Shown in pieces: positions 1-8,824 of a DNA stretch of 64,000 bases. How positions within the stretch are numbered: the first letter of the stretch is position 1; each line of letters starts with the position of its first letter. This stretch comes from Rhyacichthys aspro. Lineage: Eukaryota > Chordata > Actinopteri > Gobiiformes > Rhyacichthyidae. The stretch spans positions 8,049,118 through 8,113,117 of the forward strand of contig CM072148.1 in NCBI GenBank assembly GCA_036850595.1, written 5' to 3'. The position numbers and the translations under genes were made by a program. Under the pieces are notes generated by a model. That model was not told the DNA's origin. It ran no database searches and saw nothing but the letters and a program-made list of their open reading frames with translations.

Positions 1-327
1 TAAGGCCTGTTTCATTTATATATATTTTATTTGGGTTGTGTGCTCTATTATTTTTTTTTTTTTTTTTTTTTTTTTTGCAATGTCCTTGTAATGTCTACAA
101 TATTTCATTTCCTTGATAATAATTTATTAAATGCCACCTAATGTGTTGCTACTGTACTTCATGCTGTGTACAGACCTCTATTGCATTTAACCAATCTAAC
201 ATCCATGTTCAAATAGAGCCCACATAAATACAAATAGCTTTGTCATTAATGGAGTTTAGTCATAAAAATGACACATGAAAAATTACTTATCTTCAATCGA
301 TTTTCAATTACCATTCTTTTTCCACAG
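1..327 (+). other. intron of the mucin-like gene (left edge)
   Basis: This AT-rich non-coding sequence precedes the first recognisable exon. It has a poly-T run at about 51-76 and ends in a pyrimidine-rich acceptor with CAG at 325-327. The exon that should encode the first half of the first SEA module is not visible here, so the gene probably continues to the left of the window. Confidence 0.6.
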
Positions 328-3300
328 CTTGATGAGGTTTACTCAGCCAAGTTTGGATCCAAATTTAATCAGACGGTTGTTAAAAGTTTTAGGTATGTAA
401 TCTCTTTTAATACCAAAGTCAAATTAGTGACAATTTTCAGTTAATATATTTATTCTTTTATTCTTCCACAGAAAAGGATCAATTGCGGCCGATGTCGAAT
501 TAATATTCAATGAAGTAAATACAATGCCCAATACAACATCTGTATCTAACACTTTGGTGGAAGCTGCCTCCGGTTCGAACTTTTCCCTGAATGTCAATAC
601 TTCAACTATTTCAGCATCTGGTGAGTACATTTGATATCTATTCCATTAAATGAGCAATAATTTAACGCATCATACTAAACATTGTCACTAAATTGATAAA
701 ATTTTGATTTGTAGTAGTGGCGACATCAACTGCTGCCCCAACAACCATTTCATCGACCATCATCACAACTTCAGTAACAGGTAAACAAAACAACAAAGTT
801 ATTTGATTTTTCAATGTTTCAAAAAAGGTTACATATAATAATTTATATGTATCTGTCAATGTTACATCAGCTTCACCCACCAACATGACGTCAGCTCCTC
901 CAACCACCGCAACGTCACCTCCACCCACCAACATGACATCAGCTGCACCAACCACCATGACGTCACCTCCACCCACCAACATGACATCAGCTGCACCAAC
1001 CACCATGACGTCACCTCCACCCACCAACATGACGTCAGCTTCACCCACCAACATGACGTCAGCTCCTCCAACCACCGCAACGTCACCTCCACCCACCAAC
1101 ATGACATCAGCTGCACCAACCACCATGACGTCACCTCCACCCACCAACATGACGTCAGCTCCACCAACCACCGTGACGTCAGCTCCACCAACGAACATGA
1201 CATCAGCTCCACCAACCAACATGACGTCAGCTGCACCAACCACCGTGACGTCACCTCCACCCACCAACATGACGTCAGCTGCACCAACCACCGTGACGTC
1301 AGCTCCACCAACCAACATGACGTCAGCTGCACCAACCACTGTGACGTCACCTCCACCCACCAACATGACGTCAGCTGCACCAACCACCGTGACGTCACCT
1401 CCACCAACCACCATGACATCACCTCCATCAACCAACACAACCAGTGCAACAGCAGCTCCATCCACGTCAACTAGTGCTACAGCAGCTCCATCCACTTCAA
1501 CCGGTGCAACAGTGGCTACATCTACCAGCACTGTAACTGCATCTACAGATCCTCCATCATCCAGCGAGGGAACACAAAGCCTAGCATTCAAACTTAACCA
1601 AACATTTACATCGGATCTCTCAGACTCCTCCACCACGGCGTATAAGACCTTAGCGGCCTCTGTGGTTAGTGAGGTAAGACTTCGAGACTGCACATTAATG
1701 TACACAAAATCATGTAATCAGATTACACTTACATTTAGTCAAAGCAGGCACGTACTTTCTTAGATAAGAAAATATTATGCCTGTATTATATCTAATACAT
1801 GCATGAACAAGATAAGTATATTGCTCCTGTGACTCATTGCTTTTGTAATTGCAGGTCAATGCAGCATGTAACAAGCTTTATGGATCAAGTTTCCGTCGTT
1901 CCATTGTTAATTCTTTCTCGTAAGACACTCGATAAAGATTAATTTCATGATGTGCTGGTCATGATTTTTTGCTAACTATGTTTTTTTGTTTTCATTACAG
2001 GAGTGGATCAGTGGCTGTTGATATGACTCTTGTGTACGCAAATCAAAGCTCTATTCCATCATCGAGCACAGCAACTTCACAGCTGAGCACTGAACTGAGC
2101 AGCTCCACCACACTGAATGTCGTGTCAGGCAGTGTCTCAGCAAGTAAGTTATTTTACATTCACAAAGTCTCATATAGTCTTCTTGTCATTCTACATCCAT
2201 TATTTTTTATTTGATCAAATTATTATATTTTTTCTCAGAAACTACATCTACTTCTACTACTGCTGCTACATCAGCTCCATCCACCTCAACCAGTGCTACA
2301 GCAGCTCCATCCACTTCGACCAGTGCTACAGTGGCTCCATCTAGTTCAACCAGTGCTACAGCAGCTCCATCCACATCAACCAGTGCTACAGCAGCTCCAT
2401 CCACATCAACCAGTGCTACAGCAGCTCCATCCACTTCAACCAGTGCTACAGCAGCTCCATCCACATCAACTAGTGCTACAGCAGCTCCATCCACATCAAC
2501 CAGTGCTACAGCAGCTCCATCCACATCAACCAGTGCTACAGCAGCTCCATCCACATCAACCAGTGCTACAGCAGCTCCATCCACTTCAACCAGTGCTACA
2601 GCAGCTCCATCCACATCAACCAGTGCTACAGCAGCTCCATCCACATCAGCCAGTGCAACAGTGGCAACATCTACCAGCACCACAACTGCATCTACAGATC
2701 CTCCAACATCCAGCGAGGGAACACAGAGCCTAACGTTTAAACTTGACCAAACATTTACATCGGATCTCTCAAACTCCTCCACCACGGCGTATAAGACCTT
2801 AGCGGCCACTGTGATTAGTGAGGTAAGATGATGATAATGAATAGTGTTACATCACTGACCACTATCTTTCACTATGTTTTTTGTTCTCGATTTCCATCTC
2901 ACTCAGCAGTTGACTGTTATCATGGATTACATACAAATTTTAACAATAAAAAACAGATACAGAGGTCTGATATAGGAGTGTCTATGTTTTTGTAGGTTAA
3001 TACAGCATGTAAGAAGCTCTTTGGATCAAGCTTCCTGCGCTCCATTGTTAACTCTTTTTCGTAAGATATCTTTTTGAACATAAAATATTTTGTAGAATAT
3101 ACCTAGTGTGCTGGTAAATGCCTATTTTAAATCGTCATTGTCATTACAGGAGTGGATCTGTGGCTGTTGATATGACTCTTGTTTACCAAAATAAAGACTC
3201 AGTTCCATCATCAAGCAATGCAACTTCCCAACTGAGCACTGAACTGGCCAAGTCAACCACCCTGAATGTTATAGCAGGCAGCGTCTCAGCACGTAAGTTA

Positions 3301-3508
3301 TTCCAGTCTAACAAAAGTTTACTTGTGAATTATTGAAATTAATATGGAATATATACAATATATGAATAAATATTTTATTCGGAAATAACGTTATCTTTTT
3401 ATTAATATTTCAGAGTCATCTGCAGGCAGCTCTCAACCCACTGTGGTCTCCATGTCAATCTTGACATTAATACTCCTGGTTATCACGCAGATCCTGGCAG
3501 ATTTGTAA
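328..3508 (+). CDS. SEA-domain mucin-like protein, GPI-type C-terminus (5' partial, 10 exons)
   Basis: Inferred exons are 328-392, 472-620, 715-780, 871-1673, 1855-1919, 2001-2143, 2239-2822, 2996-3060, 3150-3292 and 3414-3508. All junctions are GT-AG and all phases agree, giving 725 codons and a TAA at 3506. The protein contains three SEA-like modules. The module core spans a 65-bp exon (328, 1855, 2996; all exactly 65 bp) and a 143-149-bp exon starting with G-S-V/I-A, which matches the G|S autocleavage position of SEA domains. The N-terminal half of modules 2 and 3 lies at the end of the long Ser/Thr/Pro exons (FTSDLS...TTAYKTLA). The last exon encodes a short Ser-rich spacer and then a terminal hydrophobic stretch with no cytoplasmic tail, which suggests GPI anchoring, although a single membrane span is possible. 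The likely role is a heavily O-glycosylated surface or mucus protein. The 5' end is missing and I cannot name an orthologue. Confidence 0.8.
876..1440 (+). repeat. coding minisatellite, 24-bp unit (8-aa Thr/Pro repeat)
   Basis: About 23 tandem 24-bp units lie inside exon 871-1673 and encode variants of M-T-S-A-x-P-T-x alternating with x-T-S-P-P-P-T-N. The array stays in frame and is Thr/Ser/Pro-rich, as expected of a mucin O-glycosylation domain. Sixteen units contain the exact octamer TGACGTCA. Unit variants are interleaved in a higher-order pattern, as expected from unequal crossing-over. Confidence 0.9.
2262..2655 (+). repeat. coding minisatellite, 30-bp unit (10-aa APSTSTSATA repeat)
   Basis: About 13 nearly identical 30-bp units lie within exon 2239-2822 and encode Ala-Pro-Ser-Thr-Ser-Thr-Ser-Ala-Thr-Ala. 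Two to three degenerate units of the same type also occur at about 1450-1530, next to the 24-bp array, so the two long exons share ancestry. The near-identity of units suggests recent expansion and likely length polymorphism. Confidence 0.9.
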
Positions 3509-3935
3509 CTTTAGTACTTATTTTAAATATAACTGTATTATCAAGTTAGAGGAAAAACATGGCATTATTCACACAAAACTGGGTTAAGATGGATTGAAAA
3601 TTAGAAGCAATCCAATGAACTCTGCCCAAGCAAACTATGCCCAAGATAAATACTAAACAAAATGTAATGGGCTACAAAGCAAGAACAGAAAAAAGAATAT
3701 GCACAATGAAATTTGCCACCACAATAATATGGTGAAAGATGTGCTTTGTGTCTGTTTTTTTCCTAATTTGTTAAATTCTTTTTTTTTTTTTTTATTTTAA
3801 ATTAATGTATTGCTTTGGCATTTTGAATGTAAAACTGACTATGTAAGAAGTATGCGATATACCATGCAAATAGAATTGATGTATGAATGATGTATGTGAA
3901 CAAAGATAAATTCTTAAATAAATGAAATTCTTTAA
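3509..3935 (+). other. 3' UTR of the mucin-like gene
   Basis: This is non-coding AT-rich sequence after the stop codon. An AATAAA hexamer at 3917-3922 could serve as polyadenylation signal, immediately before the inserted transposon at 3936. Nothing else is recognised. Confidence 0.45.
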
Positions 3936-4837
3936 AGGTCCCATATTATGCTAAATCGACTTTTCTGAGCTTTTAACCATGTTATAACGTTGTTTCTACC
4001 TCAAACACATACCCAAAGTTGTGTTTTGTTTCATTCGCGCATGTTTAAGTAATTTATTTAGTTTGAGCTACAGTCCTTTCAACGAGCTGTTTCACGCAAT
4101 GACGTCAATATGTGAAATAAACCACTCCTCTCCAGGAAGTGCTCCTCCACACTCCTCCTGCCCCTCTCTCCTGCACTGTCAACAAGTGCCGTGCTCTGCA
4201 GCTCAGACACAAAGAAGCATCGCTGCTACTGTGTTAGCTTACTTACAGTCAGCAACGTGTATTACTAACAAGTATTACTGCATAGCTCTACATATTACTA
4301 GGCTACTTTATTATAGTTCTTTCAATACACTGCACACCAGCTACCTTAGGAGTCTCCAGGAAGCATACATTCTCAACTTCAGTAGGCATTGTACGGTCAT
4401 TTCCACATGTGCACCGATAAACAGAAGCAGTTAACACGCGCTATGCTACGGGCTACACCATGGAAACATACACAATAAATAGTTTCTCATTTACCAAGCA
4501 GACACGTCATGTTCTTCGAACTCAGAATCAGACTCTGGGTCGAAGATATACGGCTCATTTACTCTCAAAGCTATTGCTGAAAAAGTTATTACTACCATGT
4601 ACCGTGTTTACTGCAGTCTGTTTCCAGCGTAGCTCGCGTAGCTATAGCGTGACGTCATGAGCCAACACGGGAGAGCTGAGCCAAATCAGACCGTTCACTT
4701 TGGACTCATGATGAGAGCTAATCCAAACCGCTTGTATAAGATAAATTTGTGTGTTTCATGTTGCAAAACGTAATATGGTAACCTAAATGTATCCAAAATG
4801 CACTGTATAATGTTCAAAATAGTATAATATAGGACCT
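3936..4837. mobile_element. non-autonomous DNA transposon, 0.9 kb, copy 1
   Basis: The ends are inverted repeats: left AGGTCCCATATTATGCT and, read inward from the right, AGGTCCTATATTATACT (two mismatches). Both ends abut TTAA (3932-3935 and 4838-4841), which fits a piggyBac-type TTAA target, although a 3-bp TWA target (PIF/Harbinger) cannot be excluded. There is no transposase. A near-identical copy lies at 9048-9956 in the same orientation. The open frames inside it are shared by both copies only because the DNA is repeated. Confidence 0.8.
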
Positions 4838-4841
4838 TTAA

Positions 4842-5180
4842 AATAAGAAATATTGTTTTGCTATTCACAGTTTTTGCATGAGAACGTAAACTATGGTATA
4901 TTGAACGAATGGAGATGCACTTGCCTATTCACTTTAAGAGATCTTGTCAAATCTTGTTTCTGAGTTTTGAAGCCTCCACTGACTCCTCGTCTGTTGTATC
5001 TCCTCTTTTATAGGCCTTTCTTCTCTGTCATGTTAGCAACTGTTTCTTGAGCAAAGACAGTTTTGTTTTTTCCCCCAGAACATGAGATATGACAGAATAT
5101 TTGCATTAAAATGACTTTAAGGATTTCATAAACCAGGTTTCAGTTTCCTGGTATGAGCCTTTTAAGTTCAGTTGGAAAGC
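4842..5180. other. no gene seen
   Basis: Non-coding sequence between the transposon and the LINE relic. I see no coding or structural signal. Confidence 0.5.
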
Positions 5181-5184
5181 TAAG

Positions 5185-5565
5185 ACCTAGCAGCGCTGGG
5201 TTAATCTTATTGGGTTAAGATGATTGCCGTAGGGACAAAACAGTTCCTATGCCTTTTAGTTCTACATAAAACAAAAACATAATAATTCAGTCAATATTAA
5301 AAGCAGGCAGTTTCCTCAGACAGCGCAAACATTGTTTACCCTTTTTACAGACAGTCTCACAGTTTGCTTCAAAATTAAAAACCAGGTCAATTGTTTGTTC
5401 TGAGAGGTTTTTATTTTGAGACCTGCTCCACACAGTCATGACTGTGGGGCTTTTTCCTAAAATCAGTGATGTATTTGGTCTTTGAGACGCTGAGCTGCAG
5501 CAAAGAGTCCTCACACCATTTGACAATTTCATCAATGACTGGCTCATGACTGCTTTTCCCATGAC
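5185..5565 (-). pseudogene. LINE reverse-transcriptase C-terminal relic
   Basis: The minus-strand translation contains FNFEANCETVCKKGKQCLRC followed by LRKLPAFNID. This resembles the thumb region after the catalytic core in CR1/L2/Rex-type LINE reverse transcriptases (pattern N-T-x-x-V-x-K-K-x-Q-Q-R-L-x-F-L-R-x-L-x-x-F-N). The frame is closed on both sides and the catalytic YADD block is absent, so this is a dead fragment. The clade is uncertain. Confidence 0.5.
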
Positions 5566-6769
5566 ATTAATCTATAAATAAATGTTCTTACCAAACCCTT
5601 TTACTTTGAAATTACAATTTGTAGACAACTCGTCTTTGTGCAGTGGTTATTTTATGCCACTAGATAGCAGTAGCTGCCCTCTTAGTTAAGAGGCTTAAGC
5701 TGAATACAGACAAGCTATTTTATTAATATAGTTGTAAAACCCTCTGTTCTGTACTAGACACCGTAAATGAAGTGATACCAAACCACACACTACACTAAAA
5801 GCTCAAATTCCATTTTTAATTTAAAGTTAAAATGTAAAATGTCTTACACCCAAACAGCACTCTATGAGATAATAATGTTGCAAATGGTGATTATCTCCAT
5901 GTTTTGTTTTTTTTGCTTACTTGTTGATTAATTGCTGTTTTATTAAAAGCTGGTTAACTGCTGCATGTGACTCTTCCTCCATTTTCCTTTGTACACTGAT
6001 TTTAAAGTGGTTATATCCCGAGGCATACCATTATCACGACATAGGTCTCCGTTTTATCTCCAAGAGACACAAGGATAATTTATTCCTTCCAAATACTGTA
6101 CAAAATACAGTATTCAAATATCATAAAAGTGCCTAATGTCAAAGTAGTAGCTTTAGTGCAGACCAATGTTGATTCAGGCACTGGGGAAAATAAGCTTTTT
6201 ACTTGCTCTGCATTTGGAAACAAAAGAACAGATGTGCAGCCAGTCTATTCTCTCTGTGAAGCACGCTTCCATTGCACATAATGAATGATTAAATAAACTA
6301 CTAGAGTTTAGCCAGTGTTTTTTTTTTTTTATTGCCCTTCATTAAAAATCCCCCCATGCTTAATTAGAACACGTCCGCCACACTTGAGATGCGGCTGTGA
6401 CTGGCAAGGGCCCAAGATGCTCCAGAGAGAATCACTGACTGTGCTCTGCTGCATCTGCAAACATGTCAAAGGAGCCGTCAAAACACTTTAGGGACTACGT
6501 TTAAAAAAGAAAGTGTAATGTTTACTGTATACTTAAAATACTGCTATCTTATAAATGGTCAAACTGAAATAAACCTGACTACTCTTTTTTTTCTTTTTTT
6601 TTTTTTACTTATTCTACGTAATTTGGGTAAATGGTGTGTCACTGGAAAAGGCATCATACATGTGTGGTTACTGGCATTGGAACAGCCAGTAAAAGGGGGT
6701 TTGAAACAGACCGCGTTGCTGTGTTTGCTGTTGCATCCGTTCATTAGAGTCTGCTTCAAACGCCTCCCA
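5566..6769. other. no gene seen
   Basis: AT-rich non-coding sequence with poly-T runs near 6319 and 6588. It is upstream of the GPCR and may contain its promoter, but I cannot point to a specific site. Confidence 0.4.
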
Positions 6770-6849
6770 TCTCTCCCACCCCCAGATCACACCAAGGTCT
6801 TCACACGAGCAGAAGGAGGATCACATGAGAACAGATCAGCCCCCTTCAG
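6770..6849 (+). other. putative 5' noncoding exon of the GPCR gene
   Basis: A strong donor (CAG|GTGAGT, intron from 6850) follows a purine- and C-rich stretch, and a matching acceptor (TTTTGGCAG) ends at 7467, 13 bases before the receptor ATG. Splicing would remove about 0.6 kb. The exon start is a guess. An ATG near 6828 in this exon would open a short frame that overlaps the receptor start out of frame. Confidence 0.4.
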
Positions 6850-7467
6850 GTGAGTGTCACTGTATGTTTTCTTTAACGCAGACTTCTGTTTATGCTTTAG
6901 TCAAAATGTAGAATTGATTTGACAGACAGGGGCATGAAGCATCAGGTTATTTATTGATAATATTAAAATGTTACTTTAAGTATGTAACCCTTTCAGTTGT
7001 ACAGAACACCCATAGCCTCTGTTTCAAATATACACCAAAAAAAAAAAAAAGATTTTTGTCCCGGATGACAATGGAAGCAAAATTAAGTATGTTTGTCATT
7101 AGCAAAGTGGTTTTTAAATGAAAGGAAAATGATGTCTTTGTGTGTGTCTTCGAGGCAGAATGCTAATAAATACTAAAGCTAACATACATGACGATGATGA
7201 AGTTAATAAAATGCTTTTCTAACCATGTTCTCATCACAAAAACTGTATTTGGACAAAGAGTTACTTCACAAAACAAGCTCTTCGTTGATGATGCAGATGA
7301 CTTGAGGTCGAAATGTCGAAATCAGCCAATGTTTTAATATACAGTACTTGAATACTTGTGTCCATTTTTCTACTTTGTAAAGCATTTTCTACATTTTAGG
7401 AGCAAATGAAAGCAGCAAATCTTTCATGTTACAAACTGTTTGACTGACAGTGTGTTTGTTTTGGCAG
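6850..7467 (+). other. putative 5'-UTR intron of the GPCR gene
   Basis: The stretch runs from GTGAGT to TTGGCAG and contains a poly-A run near 7037. No coding signal is seen. It follows from the donor and acceptor described for the neighbouring exons. Confidence 0.4.
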
Positions 7468-7480
7468 ATGTGACGAGACC

Positions 7481-8557
7481 ATGGCCAATGACAGCTCGGA
7501 GCCTCACGTAGTCTTCAACACAACTCTTCAGTTTGAACTTGACTCCTGTGCCGTGCTGAGAAACCAGGCCTCTCGTGTTTTCCTCTACGTTTTACTCTCT
7601 GTGGCCATTGTCTGCACCGTCATGGGCAACTTCCTGGTTGTCTTGTCCATCGCTCACTTCAAAAGACTGCAGTCGCCCACTAACTCTTTTGTGTTGTCCT
7701 TAGCCGTGGCTGACTGCCTCGTCGGACTGGTTGTGATGCCTTACAGTATGATACGGACCATTGAGGGCTGCTGGTTCTTCGGGGCCCTTTTTTGCCAACT
7801 GCATTCTAGTTTAGACGTCATGCTTTGCACTGCGTCTATATTTCATCTGAGCTGCATTGCATTTGACCGCTATTACGCTGTGTGCAATCCCCTTGTTTAC
7901 TCTTTAAAGATGTCTAACAGTCGAGTCATTTTACTTATTATTATATGCTGGGCCGTTCCCATGCTTATTTCATTTGGGCCAATAATGCTGGGACTTCACA
8001 TTGCAGGTGTCAACGTCCGATTGCCCGAAGATGTTTGTGTGTTCGTAGTTAATCAAATTTACGCAGTCCTAGCCTCGGTGGTGGCCTTTTACTTGCCGAT
8101 GGTGACCATGCTTTTCGCTTACTGGAAGATCTTCAAGGCGGCCAAACGTCAGGCCAGGCAAATCAGCGCCATGGAGAGCCAGATGGCTGCCGGAGTGGGA
8201 AAAGACTCAAGCAAGAAACAGAGACATCGTAATGCAGTGAAAAGAGAAGGCAAAGCAGCAAAAACACTGGGTATCATAATGGGAGTGTTTCTTCTTTTCT
8301 GGATGCCTTTCTTTACGGTAAACATTGTGGACCCATTTGTCGGCTACAGCACAGCGGTGGTAGTGTGGGATGTATTTCTGTGGCTGGGATACATCAATTC
8401 ATCTCTGAATCCTTTCCTGTATGGCTTCTTCCATCGATCATTTCGTAGGGCATTCCTCATGTTCATGGGTTGCAGAGTTTGTCTCCGTGAATCTTCGTCC
8501 GGGATGGAGCTCTCTCAGACAAGAAAAGAAGCAAATGACCGGAGAGATAACCAATAA
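7481..8557 (+). CDS. aminergic GPCR, TAAR/5-HT4-like
   Basis: A complete 358-aa class A receptor in one coding exon, with an optimal start context (ACCATGG). Visible landmarks: N-glycosylation sites at N3 and N13; N50 (1.50); D78 (2.50); C105 and C186 (TM3-ECL2 disulfide); D112 (3.32, amine anchor); D129-R130-Y131; W157; S199 (5.43), A202 (5.46), P206; F-W-M-P at 273-276; Y304 (7.43); N310-P-F-L-Y314; Cys 331/334 for palmitoylation. The first half (HFKRLQSPTN, VMPYSMIR) resembles trace-amine receptors. TM5-TM7 (CVFVVNQ, SVVAFYLP, NIVDPF, FLWLGYINSSLNPFLY) resembles 5-HT4. The TAAR TM7 fingerprint is incomplete: H318 and S320 replace the aromatic residue and the Trp. It probably binds a biogenic or trace amine at the plasma membrane and couples to Gs (inference from family). 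A divergent TAAR or a TAAR-like sister lineage are the alternatives. Confidence 0.9.
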   Translation: MANDSSEPHVVFNTTLQFELDSCAVLRNQASRVFLYVLLSVAIVCTVMGNFLVVLSIAHFKRLQSPTNSFVLSLAVADCLVGLVVMPYSMIRTIEGCWFFGALFCQLHSSLDVMLCTASIFHLSCIAFDRYYAVCNPLVYSLKMSNSRVILLIIICWAVPMLISFGPIMLGLHIAGVNVRLPEDVCVFVVNQIYAVLASVVAFYLPMVTMLFAYWKIFKAAKRQARQISAMESQMAAGVGKDSSKKQRHRNAVKREGKAAKTLGIIMGVFLLFWMPFFTVNIVDPFVGYSTAVVVWDVFLWLGYINSSLNPFLYGFFHRSFRRAFLMFMGCRVCLRESSSGMELSQTRKEANDRRDNQ

Positions 8558-8558
8558 A
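8553..8558 (+). promoter_or_regulatory. AATAAA overlapping the GPCR stop codon
   Basis: A canonical polyadenylation hexamer spans the TAA stop (8555-8557). If it is used, the transcript would have a 3' UTR of only some tens of bases. Use is unproven. Confidence 0.3.
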
Positions 8559-8744
8559 ATACCTCCGGTTTCCATTTGTTTAAAAAGAGCAAATGTAAAC
8601 TAAATAAGAAAAGAGAGAGCTTTTCTGGTTTTAAAATGAACAACCTCACTAAATATTATCTGCAAATAGTGGCTAGTGTCAGATTTACCATAGTACAGTG
8701 AAGTAGTCGGCCATGAGCACTGCACAAAATGACCCCTGGCTTCT

Positions 8745-8820
8745 TCCCAGTGAATTGGTGACTCTAAAGTGCCCCCAGTGGATGAATGTAAGAGTGAATG
8801 GTTGTCTGTCAAAGTCTGTG
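8745..8820 (+). repeat. SINE, left part (interrupted)
   Basis: The segment matches the body of the SINE at 22141-22385 (GTGACTCTAAAGTGCC, GGATGAATG, GGTTGTCTGTC). The match stops at 8820, where another DNA element begins, and the 3' end of the SINE resumes at about 10258. Confidence 0.6.
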
Positions 8821-8824
8821 TTTA

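Noticed and set aside
662..1705. A 347-codon minus-strand open frame rich in G-G-D-V-M-V-V-G, plus a 202-codon Trp-rich frame at 862-1470
   Set aside because: Both are shadows of the 24-bp minisatellite. Any unit that is a multiple of three without stops stays open in several frames. The plus frame fits spliced SEA exons on both sides.
2207..2809. A 200-codon minus-strand frame (V-D-G-A-A-V-A-L repeats) and a plus-strand Leu/His/Pro repeat frame at 2293-2733
   Set aside because: Shadows of the 30-bp minisatellite, with no splice-compatible continuation.
4021..4434. Open frames conserved between 4021-4434 and 9183-9536, which could suggest a small protein family
   Set aside because: The similarity comes from two copies of one non-coding transposon. 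The frames end differently and contain indels that are not multiples of three.
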